Assembly (NCBI RefSeq): GCF_019649055.1
Contig: NW_026570268.1
Coordinates: 806,001-870,000, forward strand
DNA length: 64,000 nucleotides
Direction of reading: 5' to 3'
Origin: Paramacrobiotus metropolitanus
Lineage: Eukaryota > Tardigrada > Eutardigrada > Parachela > Macrobiotidae
Shown in pieces: positions 10,566-21,115 of the stretch. A program made the position numbers and the translations under genes. The notes under the pieces are model-generated. The model ran no database searches, was not told where the DNA came from, and was given only the letters and a program-made list of their open reading frames with translations. The first letter of the stretch is position 1; every line of letters begins with the position of its first letter.

Positions 10566-10844
10566 TACCGTAATTATCGAATTATAAGCTCCCCCCGAAA
10601 CAAAAGCTCCCCCCGTAATTAGAGCCCACCCTTAAGGTCATTTGAAAGTTATAAGCTCCCCCCAAAATAAAAACCAATAGGCTTAATTAAATGCTGCATA
10701 GCCCATATTAGACAATGCCAAAAAAGTTAGTTTGAAAAATTGAAGCCCCCTCCGAAATACAAGCAAATGCCCGTAATTGGATCCCACCCCGTGAGGCGTT
10801 CAAAATATTTGTAACCCTGGGGCCATAATTCGATAATTACGGTA
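10566..10844. mobile_element. 279-bp MITE with about 20-bp terminal inverted repeats
   Basis: The left end TACCGTAATTATCGAATTAT followed by CCCCCC is repeated in inverse orientation at the right end (GGGG, then ATAATTCGATAATTACGGTA). The inverted repeats are perfect over about 20 bases. The inside contains three echoes of AAGCTCCCCCC and no coding frame, so the element is non-autonomous. The TA at each tip fits a TA target duplication, as in mariner-like elements. Confidence 0.75.
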
Positions 10845-11220
10845 AGAATTCTTTATATCAAGAGCGAAAGATTGACTTGTCAATTCAAAAACGATAACAA
10901 CCTGCTTCATGTTTCAATGATTGAAACGGCTTGAGAGAAACCTTAAGATTAGCGACGGAGTTCGCCGAAGTTATACAGATGGTAAAAGCACGTGCGACGT
11001 GCTGTACCAAATGGTAAAAGCATGTGCGACGTTTGCATTCAGTTAGTTGTTTTCTGGCAACAATGTCCACGATGCCAAACCCCAGTGCCCGGCTCTTCAG
11101 AAGGGCTGATAGCAGCCTAAATAGCGAACGTTGATCCAGATACATGCTATACGATAACACGCCAAAAGCTAGTGCTCCTTTGAGCTTTCGGTGTGACCTT
11201 TCTGTAAAAATCATTTTTTA

Positions 11221-11565
11221 CATCCTTGCATGACGCCAATCCTCGCTTCCTTGTATTACGGTACCTCCTATTTCCTTATATGACGTATTTTTCACTTTCG
11301 TAACGGACAGACAGACGGACAACTTGATTTTGTCTGAATTAGAGGACCTTGGCTGCCTCCGGTCGATTATTGCACTTCCTTATGCCGCCCCCTCACTTCC
11401 TTATATGACGGCATTTACTTCCTTGTATGACGTAATTTACTTCCTTGTATGACGTCATTTACTTCCTTGTGTGACGTCATTTCTTACTTCCGTAACCGAC
11501 AGACAGACAGACAATTTTCAATTTTGGCTGAATTAGAGGACCTTCGCTGCGCTCCGGTCGATTAA
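11221..11565 (+). repeat. Tandem 21-22 bp repeat flanked by two copies of an about 70-bp block
   Basis: A unit reading ACTTCCTTGTATGACGTCAT recurs about five times with small changes. On each side sits a block with GGACAGACAGAC, GAATTAGAGGACCTT and CTCCGGTCGATTA (about 11300-11368 and 11493-11563). The TGACGTCA in the units is a perfect CRE/ATF palindrome, although here it is probably just part of a satellite. A minus-strand open frame at 10885-11214 beside it has no family features. Confidence 0.65.
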
Positions 11566-12580
11566 GTACGGGTTGGTTGTTTTAGCAATGATGCCGCAAA
11601 AATATTATTCTGAAACCTCAACAAAGTGATCAGAGTGGAAAAAAAGCGTACCCATAGTTCTAAGAGCTGGTTTTCTAAGTGAAAGCGGATATTACAGGCC
11701 ATGGAGCTTATTATCAACCTGGCGATAGAAAATGCCTTATTTCGTTGCAGAATAAGGGGAATCTTCATGTTTAGCTAAGCGTTATACGACACAATATAGC
11801 CATCGTCTCGTGATGTCTGTGTTGATAATTTAAACGGTTTCATGACGGAAAACCGTTTGGAATCGATGTACGACATATCGATCTGTGGATTCACGTAGTA
11901 CAGAGAAGCGTGTAGGTTACCTAACCAAACTACTAATAACACTGCTGCTGAGAGAATGTATGTGCCTATAAATATTCATTTCCGAAATTGCCGGTATCGC
12001 CTGGTAAAAACAACCGGAATATTAAAAAATCGATAGTCGACGGAGTTTGTTGTAACGGGGTGTTGGACGCGGTGCTGCTTTTTGGACAGCTTTTTCGTGT
12101 TCTCGGTACAGGGCTCATTTCTCATCCCGCAGTTCCCGCTGCTATTATTATCAGTACCTAATCACTCGCGGTACGTACGAGTACGCTCGTTGACGAATTC
12201 TTGCTTAAATTACGCTTGTCGTTTGTCATAACGGCACGAGAACGCAAAAATAAACGGAAAACTACGCACCAAACACCGCATACCTATACAGACTGTAGCA
12301 AGTGCTAAAAGGAAGTGTTACAGCATTAAAAAAAACAGTTAAATCTCGATCCTCCCACAGGTTAAAAAACGGTACCACAGCGGTGCACGTGGCAACTGCG
12401 GCATGTTGCGCAAAATAATCAATACAATGCGTAAAAAAGCGAAGAAACGCACAACCACGGGGCATATTTTGGTCACTGCTTTCTTCGGCTTGTTGATTCT
12501 GTTGTTTTTTTAACTGCCACGGTGCAGCCGGATGTCATCTCAGCCTGGGAGCCAAAATCCATTATAATCAGACGTCCGCA
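11566..12580. other. Stretch without a recognised gene
   Basis: No gene is seen. It forms the upstream flank of the first cysteine-rich gene. Confidence 0.4.
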
Positions 12581-12587
12581 TATAAGT
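12581..12587 (+). promoter_or_regulatory. TATA box of cysteine-rich gene A
   Basis: TATAAGT lies 138 bp before the ATG at 12725. The distance suits a short leader. Confidence 0.45.
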
Positions 12588-12724
12588 ACAGTAATGCATA
12601 GCGCACATAGTTATCGACGTATCAGATTCAGGAAATGCAGTAGAGTAACTGTTGGACGGTTTATTTTCTCAGGTTCCTTAGCTCCGATCTGCTGTTGACC
12701 GTTCCGTTGCAGTGGAAGCGAACG

Positions 12725-13437
12725 ATGCGTGTTCCGACGTGCGTGGAGGCGATGGTGGCGGTGACCTTTATCGGTTTCTTCAGCGGTGCTCCTGTAGCAC
12801 ACAGCGGCGGCTTCGAACGTTCCTCGAATTCAGCTTTTTCCAACGCCGTCAACGGTCAACTGTCGGCGGCGTGCCCCGATGCCGTGTGTATTCACGGCTG
12901 CAACCCGTATTTTCGTAAGCGCGATACCGGTAACGACGATGGCGATTAATAGTCAAGTAGAACCTTTTTACTACAGCGCCGGCGCTTCCTGAATGCTGGT
13001 GTTCGTCCTGTTGGCCAGCTGGTAATGGGTCTCCGGGAGGGGTCCCGCGTCCGCCCCACGTTCCGCGTCCCGACGCGGGTATCGTCAAACACCATCAAAT
13101 TCCTTTCCCAGTTGGCAGTACCCGTCCACCATTGGTCCCCGCCCCTACCGGCCGCCCAACGCCGGCGCCGTCGGCCGCCCGCTTTCCCGACACCGGCTTC
13201 AGTTCCCTGGGCAGCGGTGGGGCATCCGTCACCGCCTCACGGTCCCGGTGGGCGGATGTCAACCAACTTGGCGGCAACGGATTCACGGGGAATGGGTTTT
13301 CCAACCGGCAGTCGTTTCCGGACAGGATGACCTTTGGCCAAGGGTCTTTACGGGCGTCGGACAGTGCGGCGGGTAGGGTCCGGCAGAATCCGGATTTTGG
13401 TGGGTCCGGTCTCGGCCGCGGCTTCGGCGGGTTTTAG
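12725..13437 (+). CDS. Cysteine-rich secreted protein A (half-length, Gly/Pro-rich tail)
   Basis: Two exons: 12725-12914 and 12977-13437, with donor TTTC/GTAAGC and acceptor CTACAG, in phase 1. Together they give 216 residues. The N-terminus has a hydrophobic segment (M-V-A-V-T-F-I-G-F-F-S-G-A) that ends in a plausible signal-peptidase site. The mature part starts with C-x4-C-x3-C and, across the splice, C-x-C-x2-C. These two motifs equal the first six cysteines of the 12-cysteine neighbours (genes B-F). After that there are no more cysteines, only a long Gly/Pro/Ser/Arg tail ending in G-L-G-R-G-F-G-G-F. I read it as a diverged or shortened member whose second half was replaced by a low-complexity tail. 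A structural, cuticle-like or antimicrobial role is possible but unproven. AATAAA lies at 13512. Confidence 0.7.
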
Positions 13438-13983
13438 AAATGATGGACAGTAAAGTCACCTACCTGGCTCAAACATTTTCGGATGGGCACACTGCGTACA
13501 ACGTCGGGCTAAATAAACTTATTTACGCAAACAGCTGTTTTCCGCTGTACGAATCCAAAGCCGGGAATTCACGCGCACAGGATGAGCTAGTGTTTTTTTT
13601 TTATTTTGTTTCATTAATTTAAAAAGAAATTCGTTTTGATTGAACTGCAACTGCCACGCGCATGTCGGAAGCAGCAATTCGTTACCATGACGAAAATATG
13701 CATAAATGAAAGTTATGAAACAGCAACTAAAATAATTGGGGAGCACTTACATGTGACTAAAATGTGCAAATCAGCGTCTGTTTATTTTTCTGACATGCTA
13801 CCGGATAGCTGAGAAAATGGCTTGACGGAATATCCGGCCGAATTCTTTACTTTTTTGTCTGGTTTTTTCTAACCGCGGCCGGATCCACGCGTTACAAGTG
13901 GCGTATTGCATTTGTACGTATATGAACACTCACAATCAGCGATTTACGATCGTCGGCAAATAAAAACCGAAAACCGCTGCAGG
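13438..13983. other. 3' region of gene A and upstream region of gene B
   Basis: Holds the AATAAA of gene A at 13512 and no further gene. Confidence 0.5.
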
Positions 13984-13990
13984 TATAAAA
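13984..13990 (+). promoter_or_regulatory. TATA box of cysteine-rich gene B
   Basis: A consensus TATAAAA with a pyrimidine-purine initiator-like TCAGTA about 20 bp downstream and the ATG at 14171. Confidence 0.55.
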
Positions 13991-14170
13991 CTCAGTGCAA
14001 TCAGTATTATGTGCAACTGAGCGTTTAGCCGGCATTTCTGTTCAAATAACATTTGTAAGACCCAGTCAGTTAAGCGACAAAACCTGATATTCTTCAGCCA
14101 ACAGAATCGCGTCCATACTGTTTAAACTTTAATCCCAATTAGCCAAATCTTTCCGGCCAAAGCACGGGCA

Positions 14171-14919
14171 ATGGATAACGCGCAGCTGGTGACCTTTCTC
14201 GGCCTCGTGGCTTGCCTTCTCATGCCGTCAGGTCAGTCTCCAACATAAAATGAAAATGAATGTGACTAAAAAAGCTATGAACAACAATAAAATAATATAT
14301 AAAAAATTAAAATAAATGTAAATAATTAAAAAACAATGCAGTGAATGTGTTTATTATAGCCGTTAGCGGGCAGGTGGCCTGCCCGGCCATCGGGTGCGGC
14401 CGCAACCCGCCCTGCGTCCCGGCCGGCCAGCCCAACCCGCCGATGACGCCCGGGTGTCCGCCGGTGTGCCCCACCTGCACCGGTAACGAGGGCGGTGGCG
14501 GAAGTGGCGGGATTAACTGCGCCCTCGTCAAGATCAACTGCCCACAGTACTCGCCCTGCCCCATCCGGGTACCCACGTACGGCGGCGTTTCCAGCTCCGT
14601 GTCGGGCTCGTCCGGTGCCGTCTCCGGCAGTGCGTCCAGCTCCAGTCAAAGTACGACAATTATGCCGTTTTATACTATAAATAAACTAATCTAACATAAA
14701 ATAACTCAGATATGTATAATTACATATAAATATAAATAAAACACAGTCTAATATTGCACTCATTAATCCGATTTATTAAACAAATATAATAATAATTCAT
14801 CATAATTTATAAGCAAAATGAATGCTGTTAAACATTAATGATTTTGTGATGTTCTTGCAGCGATCAGTAATCCCATCGTCATCGCCTGCTGCCCACCGCC
14901 ACCGCGATGCTTATACTAG
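14171..14919 (+). CDS. Cysteine-rich secreted protein B (12 cysteines)
   Basis: Three exons: 14171-14231, 14360-14650 and 14861-14919. Both introns are in phase 1, with donors TCAG/GTCAGT and AAA/GTACGA and acceptors TTATAG and TTGCAG. The product has 136 residues. Exon 1 is a signal peptide (M-D-N-A-Q-L-V-T-F-L-G-L-V-A-C-L-L-M-P-S). The mature part has 12 cysteines like genes C-F but with different spacing: C-x4-C-x5-C, C-x3-C-x2-C, then C-A-L-V-K-I-N-C-P and S-P-C, which resembles von Willebrand C-type domains. A Ser/Gly-rich spacer leads to the last exon with C-C-P-P-P-P-R-C-L-Y instead of C-C-P-K-C-G. It is a secreted, disulfide-rich protein. Target and function are unknown. Confidence 0.82.
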
Positions 14920-15325
14920 GCTCTGCTGATTACCGAGGATTTAGTTAATACTGATTTTTATATTTAGTTATAACTGCATTTTGTTTTATCAATTTTTTTT
15001 CAAGCCAGTACTCTGTATGTTGTCTATGCGTGTTTGTTATAGTAGCCACTGAGTGGAGGCAAATTTTAAAAAAATATACGAGTATATTACGTCAGTTCCA
15101 GAATCCGGAATGCACAAACAGCCGGCGCGGCAGCCGGCACTCACGTGTACTGCCCTGACAGTGTCGCGTATATTGTCCGGTATAAAAACATGTGGGCTTC
15201 TGTTTCTTTCTTCGGTACTGAGTTTCGGAAAACAAATGCACAGATACGGCAGCGTTGGCATAAGAAAAACAACAAACGCACGCGTTTCTTTTTGTCCGGC
15301 GTTTGCCGTTGATGGGTGATAACAG

Positions 15326-15541
15326 CCGGAAGCGACAATGGAATATCCACATTTCGCGGTATAACACACACGCACGTTTCGCGTCAACATGTGTATGCGC
15401 CGGCATCCGTCACAAAAACAAACAACAAGAAAAAAAGAAATACTGCATAAAAAACACAACGGCAAAAAAGTACACGCTACAACGCGGGTTTTTATTTTTC
15501 ATAGTTGAGGCATATAGTCGAAGCCGTTGTTGACCTATTGG
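15326..15541 (+). repeat. Upstream region of gene C, duplicated at 17016-17231
   Basis: About 215 bp beginning CCGGAAGCGACAATGGAATA and ending near GCCGTTGTTGA are shared, with few differences, by the regions upstream of genes C and D, ending about 90 and 60 bp before their ATGs. Together with the exon similarity this shows that C and D arose by a tandem duplication that included the promoter. A possible TATAAAA for gene C is at 15181. Confidence 0.8.
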
Positions 15542-15633
15542 TAATTTCAGCGCTATTTTCTTAGCGAGTTTTACGTTGAGCATACAGTCAATTATATTGA
15601 CAAGTTTATCTTTACGCGTGTGAAAAAAAAACA

Positions 15634-16521
15634 ATGTTTACCGGTAATAATTTGACAAGCAACGCCGTGCTGCTGGTCCTGGCCTGCGTAGCGTGGCTGC
15701 AGCTGTGCCCGTCGGCCGCCGGTCAAGGTACGAATATTTAAGCAATTGTAGCAGAAGAACACTTAAAATTATCGTTCCTTTTCTCATTTTTTTCCTGTTT
15801 AATCTGACCACATTTTTTTATACTGTATTATTTATTGGTTTTGTCATTTATGAAAACAATTCGTTTGATATGTTTTTTTTGGTGTGAATTGTAACGGAGG
15901 GTTTTACTAGAGCAAACCGTGCTGGTACATTGTATAGTCGATCGACTAGTTAGATGACTGTATGATGACTGTCTATCACAGTAACATACTGTGACTTATA
16001 TAGCTAGACATAGAATATCAACAGACTAGCATGTAGGTAGAAGAACTAAACAATCAGCTCAGCAGAATAGCTAAAGGCAAGAGTCACAGACATAATATGA
16101 ATCACATTACAGAATGTGTAAGTATATATTTTTGTAGGCACCGCGGCCATTGTGCCCGGGAACATCAACTGCGCGCAGCGGTTCTGTCTGCGCTGCATCA
16201 GCGCCCTGGAAGCGGCCAGTACGTATACCGTTGTTAAACCCTGTTGAGCGTTGCGTAATTGCGTACGTGCATCCAGGTCAAGGCCCGTGTGCGTGCCCCA
16301 TCTGTCCGGTTCCCACTAACCCCTGCGACGCGGTTCTGTGCGTAGCCTGTATGCCGGCCCAACCCCTGGACAGCGCCGCCGCTTCCGGCAAGACCTCCGT
16401 CGGTAAGTACTCATGCATTGTTGACAGCCTACTGTTCCGTATAAATAATATCTGTACATGAACTCTGGAATGTGTTGATATAGTGCCCATTGGGACCGGC
16501 TGCTGTCCGGTCTGTGGATGA
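15634..16521 (+). CDS. Cysteine-rich secreted protein C (12-Cys family, four exons)
   Basis: Exons 15634-15727, 16138-16218, 16277-16402 and 16484-16521, all introns phase 1, giving 112 residues. Exon 1 is exactly a signal peptide (31 codons, core V-L-L-V-L-A-C-V-A-W-L). Exon 2 carries C-x4-F-C-x2-C. Exon 3 carries P-C-x-C-P-x-C and N-P-C-x4-C-x2-C. Exon 4 carries G-C-C-P-V-C-G and the stop. The C-C-P-x-C ending resembles the end of von Willebrand C domains. The terminal Gly after Cys could be an amidation donor. Exon lengths (94, 81, 126, 38) almost match gene D (94, 81, 132, 38). AATAAA lies at 16799, inside a CCGCGAAAACAATAAAC block shared with gene E and preceded by a perfect GTTGTC/GACAAC hairpin at 16761. 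It is secreted and its function is unknown. Confidence 0.87.
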
Positions 16522-17015
16522 CCTTTATTCCCTTGAATTGGCCCTTCTTACCATGGGAATGTCATGACAACTCACAAGCAAAATCCAGAAAAAAACTGTA
16601 ATACAACCATGTTGGTTATTTTGTATGGAACATCATTGTTCCTCAGTTGTAACCCAGTTGTTGATAGAATCCGGCGTAATTATAATGGCTCTGTTTTGCC
16701 GGCCACCATGTACTGATAGATTTACAGCGCAGCTGTGATTGTTGTTTGTAGACTGGCAGTGTTGTCGCTAGTGACAACAAAGGTACGCCGCGAAAACAAT
16801 AAACAATCGGCTCTGAATTACATTTATGCGTGTGTTGTTCTGTGAATATAAGAACGTTTAATGCACATTGCAACCGATTTGCAACGCACATGCAGTGCAT
16901 GTACAGTATTAGTAATATTACGTACAGTAGATACATTTTATAACATACAATAAACGTCAGTTTGCGGTTACAGTAACACCCACACTCTTCTGCAGTTATT
17001 CGCTATTTCCGTTTA
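16522..17015. other. 3' region of gene C
   Basis: Contains a hairpin (GTTGTC...GACAAC, about 16761-16778) and AATAAA at 16799. No gene is seen. Confidence 0.5.
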
Positions 17016-17231
17016 CCGGAAGCGACAATGGAATATCCATATTCGCGGTATAACACATGCGCACGTTTCGCGTCAATATGTGTATATACCGGCATCCGTC
17101 ACAAAAACAAACAACAAGAAAAACAAAACCTGCATAAAAAACACGACGGCAAAGAAGTAGCGCTACAAGCTAAAGGCGGATTATTATTTTTTAGTTGGGC
17201 CGTATAGTCGACGCCGTTGTTGAGCTATTGC
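17016..17231 (+). repeat. Upstream region of gene D, copy of 15326-15541
   Basis: Second copy of the duplicated promoter block described for gene C. Conserved parts include CGGTATAACACA, GCACGTTTCGCGTCAA and GGCATCCGTCACAAAAACAA, which are candidates for shared control elements. Confidence 0.8.
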
Positions 17232-17292
17232 CAGTATTATTTCCCTGGTGATTTTTACGTTGAACCATTTATCGTTACAAGTGTGGAAAACC

Positions 17293-17947
17293 ATGCTGAC
17301 CGCTACTAACCTGAAAAGCAACGCCCTGATGCTCGTCCTGGCTGCTGTGGTATGGCTGCAGTTGTGCCAGTCGGCCGCCGGTCAAGGTGCGTATATATAT
17401 CACATTTTTTATCTACTAACTTAATTTTTTCTTTGTTTTCAATTTTATTACATTTTTTAATCTGCTATTATCTTAATTTATTTTGTTATTATTTTAAAAC
17501 AGTTGTATACTTTATTGGCTTTTTTATTTTTAATTATCTGATGGTTTAACTGAATAAGGATGTATATAGGCACCGCGGCCATTCTGCCTGGCACCATCGG
17601 CTGCCCGCAGAAATTCTGTCTGCGCTGCATCACTCCCCTGGAAGCGGCCAGTATGTGAACTGTCCATTGCATTCGTACATCCTTTTGAATATTCAAGTAT
17701 AACTGGTGACTGCAGGCCAAGGCCCGTGTCCCTGCCCCATCTGTCCCATCGGCGGCGGCGGCACGAACCCCTGCGCTGCCGTCCTTTGTCTAGCCTGTAT
17801 GCCGGCACAGCCCGTGGACGCCGTGGCCGCCGGGAAGACCTCCGTCGGTACGTGATTGTGCGCATTACATGTACTTGTATACGACGGCGTTAAGCGGTTG
17901 TCTTGACAGTGCCCATTGGCAGCGACTGCTGTCCGAAATGCGGATGA
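17293..17947 (+). CDS. Cysteine-rich secreted protein D (12-Cys family, four exons)
   Basis: Exons 17293-17386, 17570-17650, 17716-17847 and 17910-17947, all introns phase 1, giving 114 residues. It is the closest paralogue of gene C: the same signal-peptide exon (L-M-L-V-L-A-A-V-V-W-L core, cleavage near S-A-A-G-Q), the same A-L/T-P-L-E-A-A end of exon 2, and the same P-A-Q-P-V/L-D and G-K-T-S-V in exon 3. A run of Gly separates the C-x-C-x2-C and N-P-C groups. The last exon encodes D-C-C-P-K-C-G-stop. The 12 cysteines keep the family spacing. It is secreted. Function unknown. Confidence 0.87.
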
Positions 17948-18244
17948 CCTTTATCCCGACCACTCTATCGCTCCTCCCCGTCTGTCGGACCGTTGGACTC
18001 GGGGAACAGCGACTCCGTTCGAAAGCTACCGTAGACGGAAGGCGATTAAACTGATCATACACTGTTTTCCCGTTTTCTTGTATAATACTTCATACACTGT
18101 TCGCTGTCGGTTATGCACGAGGCCGGCGTTGTTTGTTGGATGGCGTTTTCCGTGAAAACAATACCAGTGCCTTGGGCCATCTTAATGTCGGCAGTAAAGC
18201 CATCATGTACGGCACAATATTTATTGTACTTGAACTCTTGCTGT

Positions 18245-18251
18245 TATAAAG
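18245..18251 (+). promoter_or_regulatory. TATA box of cysteine-rich gene E
   Basis: TATAAAG, 88 bp before the ATG at 18333, a typical distance for a short leader. Confidence 0.55.
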
Positions 18252-18332
18252 AGCCGCTCTTTCTTCACGAAAGCCACCGGAAACGAATGTTATTAGAGAG
18301 TTATACGTTGAATTATACTCCTCCAATTGGAC

Positions 18333-19159
18333 ATGGCGACTAGTTGTTATCTGTGTGCGGTCATTTTCTTACTGGTCAGCGCGGGAAATCGCTTGCCGGT
18401 TGATGGTACGTACGAGACAGGCCGTCGGTGTCATAACCACTGTCCACGCTGCGTTGAAGTACTATTGATTCTGAAGTACTTTTTTAACCTTTGAATTTGT
18501 ATCATTTTAAGTAGTATTACGCGAATGCACTTTTTGTTACATTGATGGCCTTTGCCCAATAAACGCAGCACTGCTGATATGAACATGGAGATGTACGTTT
18601 GTACGTCGACAGGACTGCCCACCGTACTGTGTCCCGGACCGGTGCTCAACTGTTTCACCTGCGTCCCGCCCTCCCAGTACACCGGTACGTACAGCGCGTG
18701 CTCACCTTGTTCACCGCACACATCTACTAGAATGCATTGGACGTCCTCAGACATTTACACAAGTTTATATTCCATATAAAAAAAATTAGAAATATAAATT
18801 CGCTTGCATCTCGCGTTGATATAAGTTTGTACAATGGCAAGAATTATCCCGCATTCAAATGTTAATCAGCTTTTCTGTGGGAGTAAAATGAACCCGGCTA
18901 ACGGCTGCAGGGCCCTGTGGATGTCCCATGTGCGCCGTAGATCCCAATCCCTGTCTGGGCATCATGTGCCCCGATAACTGCGTGCTGCCGATCAGCTCCC
19001 TCTCCGCATCCGGATTATCCAGCGCGGCGCAGAGTAAGTGTACCATGTTTATGTACACTTTTGTTAGCACTATCATACCGGTATCATAGCTAACACTGTT
19101 CCCCTTGCCCAGTTGCCCAGCCCCCGGCCCCGAGCAGCTGCTGCCCCAAGTGCGGATAA
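18333..19159 (+). CDS. Cysteine-rich secreted protein E (12-Cys family, four exons)
   Basis: Exons 18333-18405, 18613-18684, 18911-19033 and 19113-19159, all introns phase 1, giving 104 residues. Exon 1 is a signal peptide (core L-C-A-V-I-F-L-L-V-S-A-G). Exon 2 has C-x6-C-x2-C. Exon 3 has P-C-G-C-P-M-C and N-P-C-x4-C-x3-C, where the last gap is one residue longer than in C, D and F. Exon 4 ends S-C-C-P-K-C-G-stop. The exon 2 end S-Q-Y-T-G matches A-E-Y-T-G in gene F, so E and F form a subgroup. Intron 1 contains a LINE tail (18480-18566). AATAAA at 19401 lies in the same CCGCGAAAACAATAAAC block as in gene C. Confidence 0.87.
18480..18566 (+). mobile_element. LINE 3' tail inserted in intron 1 of gene E
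   Basis: About 85 bp match the 3' UTR of the LINE remnant at 3565-3645 almost base for base, including the GTAGTATTACGCGAATGCAC block and the final CCCAATAAA. It is a severely 5'-truncated insertion in sense orientation to gene E. Its AATAAA lies in the intron and could in principle cause early polyadenylation. Confidence 0.85.
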
Positions 19160-19471
19160 CGGTCACCGATCTTATCCGGAACAATCCCGGCATCTTCCCG
19201 TTAATTCTATCCCGGAAATTTTTAACAGACGTGCCAATCAGTTTCTCCCGCTGTTTTCCGGCGGAAATGGTGTGATTCCGGGTGAAGAAACGTCGCTAAC
19301 TGTGTGCTTGTTGTGTTATGAATGTTCCTATAGTCATTCTGGCAACGGAGCTGTTTTGTTTTGTTGACAGCCAACGCCGTGCCGTGTTTTCCGCGAAAAC
19401 AATAAACGTGTCGGCGAATGTGGCGTTAATGTAGCGGTGGTACTGGTTCATTGCTCGTATTACGTATATAC

Positions 19472-19575
19472 AGTATGTGCGCCGAGGACCCGGCGTCCAG
19501 TGGCCGCTCCAAAAACGGCCTGGCCGTCCTGTGCCCGGAGAGCTGCGGCCGGGCGGTCAGTTCCTTCGCCCGGAT
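19472..19575 (+). pseudogene. Orphan exon-3-like fragment of the cysteine-rich family
   Basis: After an acceptor-like TATATACAG, a short frame reads M-C-A-E-D-P and then A-V-L-C-P-E-S-C, matching the M-C-A-V-D-P ... I-M-C-P-D-N-C part of gene E exon 3. The first half of the exon, the signal-peptide exon and the final C-C-P-K-C-G exon are missing nearby. It is a leftover of a tandem duplication. Confidence 0.6.
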
Positions 19576-19607
19576 CAAAGTCAGTGTTATTTCGAATCGA
19601 TCATGGT

Positions 19608-20929
19608 AGCCTTTAACGTATCGCCAGGGCTGCCACGCGCAAGTGACCGCTACCGCTTACAATAATCTATTCAATTTGTTCCAGTATAATATACATACGC
19701 AATTTTTATGGCAGAATGTATGCGTACTGACGTACAGATCTGTACACCCCGTTCACGCCAAGTTGGCGGTGTGACATTTTAATTTACTCCCGAATCGTGC
19801 AGCGTACGAGTATTTTTGCCAATCGTTTTAAAGTCTACAGTGTAGTTTTCTTTTGCGCATTTATTGAGCAAAAACGCAATAGATTTCGGTTGCGGTGTCG
19901 CGCTGAAACAGCTTCCGAAGCGGAGGCACCGATGGACCAAGTCATTGAAGTGCAAAACAAAAACAATTTAATTCAGCCAGAAATGCCGGAACGGCTTTAA
20001 GCGCTTGGAATTGAGGTCAGTTTGAGGACCCCAAAGAGCGTGCTTCATGAACGAAAACTGAAAGTCAACGGCTTGCCCAAACCTGCAAACCGCCTAGGAG
20101 AGCAAAATCGTTTTTAGCCAAAACAAAGCCCTCGGCTGAAAAAAGGTATGGTGTCCACGGAAAAGTGTTCCAATACAGGGTCACGCGCTTATGCTCTGGA
20201 TGGTAGTGAAAATTTTAACACCCAACTCCTTGCGAATCGTACTTTGTGGTGCATATTCAAGGAGGACTTCCCATGGCTGCATGGTGAGCGAAGAAGATCG
20301 TCCTACAGTTCGGCCACGCCCACCGTTAAACCGGTGCCCTATACCAGGAGGGGCTTCAAGTTAACGGTGTGAAGTGCACCCTGAAGGGTCGACGGATGGC
20401 CAAGTCAGCAGATTTAGCGTCCTTGGACTACGGCATAAACGGGAATTTAGAACGAATTTTAAAACCACGATAGCTTGACTGCAACGCATTTTTAAAGTGG
20501 TCCACTCTTGTTTTAAAATTACTTCTCTAAATCGGTTAATGATAAATTAGGTTTGAATGGAAACCATTGGAACCATTGGAAACAAATTTCAGTAGTCCGC
20601 AAAAAGATATCTGCATATTATATGCAGGATCCATTTCAGTTTGCACTATCGATTTCCAACTCAGCGGGCCTTATACCGAAAAGTAACGATTTTGGTACTT
20701 TAAGTTAAAGAGAGGAAAATTATAGAGCCTTTCGTCCAATGGTCGTGCAGAGGCGGAGCCAAAAGTTAAAGGATCTGACCTCTTTAAGTTATAGAGCCAT
20801 TCGTAAAGGATGTTCGAGTACCCTTACTGTACACATAAATCGTTACGATTTAGGAATAGTATTAGACAAACCGACTCAAAACGAAACACTAGGTAACTAA
20901 CAGATCAAAAACAGACCATCTAGCTGATG
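19608..20929. other. Stretch without a recognised gene
   Basis: Short open frames only. A frame at 19797-20000 and its continuation has a lysine/glutamate-rich character slightly like a SAP motif but is broken. Short repeats of GTTATAGAGCC(A/T)TTCGT occur at 20715-20815. Nothing firm. Confidence 0.4.
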
Positions 20930-21115
20930 CGCTGCTTCTCGACCGTTCCGGCATTACCAATACACAAGCGGCATTACAACGCTGAATTTCAATGCTCAAC
21001 CGTTGCAACAGAAAATGCTTAGCACGCGTTTCTCCAGTCTGCTCCCTTATGCGTCCGGCCAGATCGTTAATCAAATCGCGTCTGGCCGGATCGTTAATAA
21101 AATTGTACAACACAT
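20930..21115 (-). pseudogene. LINE C-terminal fragment
   Basis: The minus strand encodes L-A-G-R-I-R-E-Q-T-G-E-T-R-A and Q-R-L-S-I-E-I-Q-R-C-N-A-A, the conserved end of the LINE protein at 6091-7095. Everything upstream is missing. The Gly of R-G-N-A is replaced by Cys. A dead copy. Confidence 0.75.

Noticed and set aside
15037-15465. 142-codon minus-strand frame upstream of gene C
   Set aside because: Lies over the duplicated promoter block. The frame is not preserved in the copy at 17016-17231.
19797-20372. Short frames between genes E and F as a separate gene
   Set aside because: Broken, low complexity, and no splice sites that join them.
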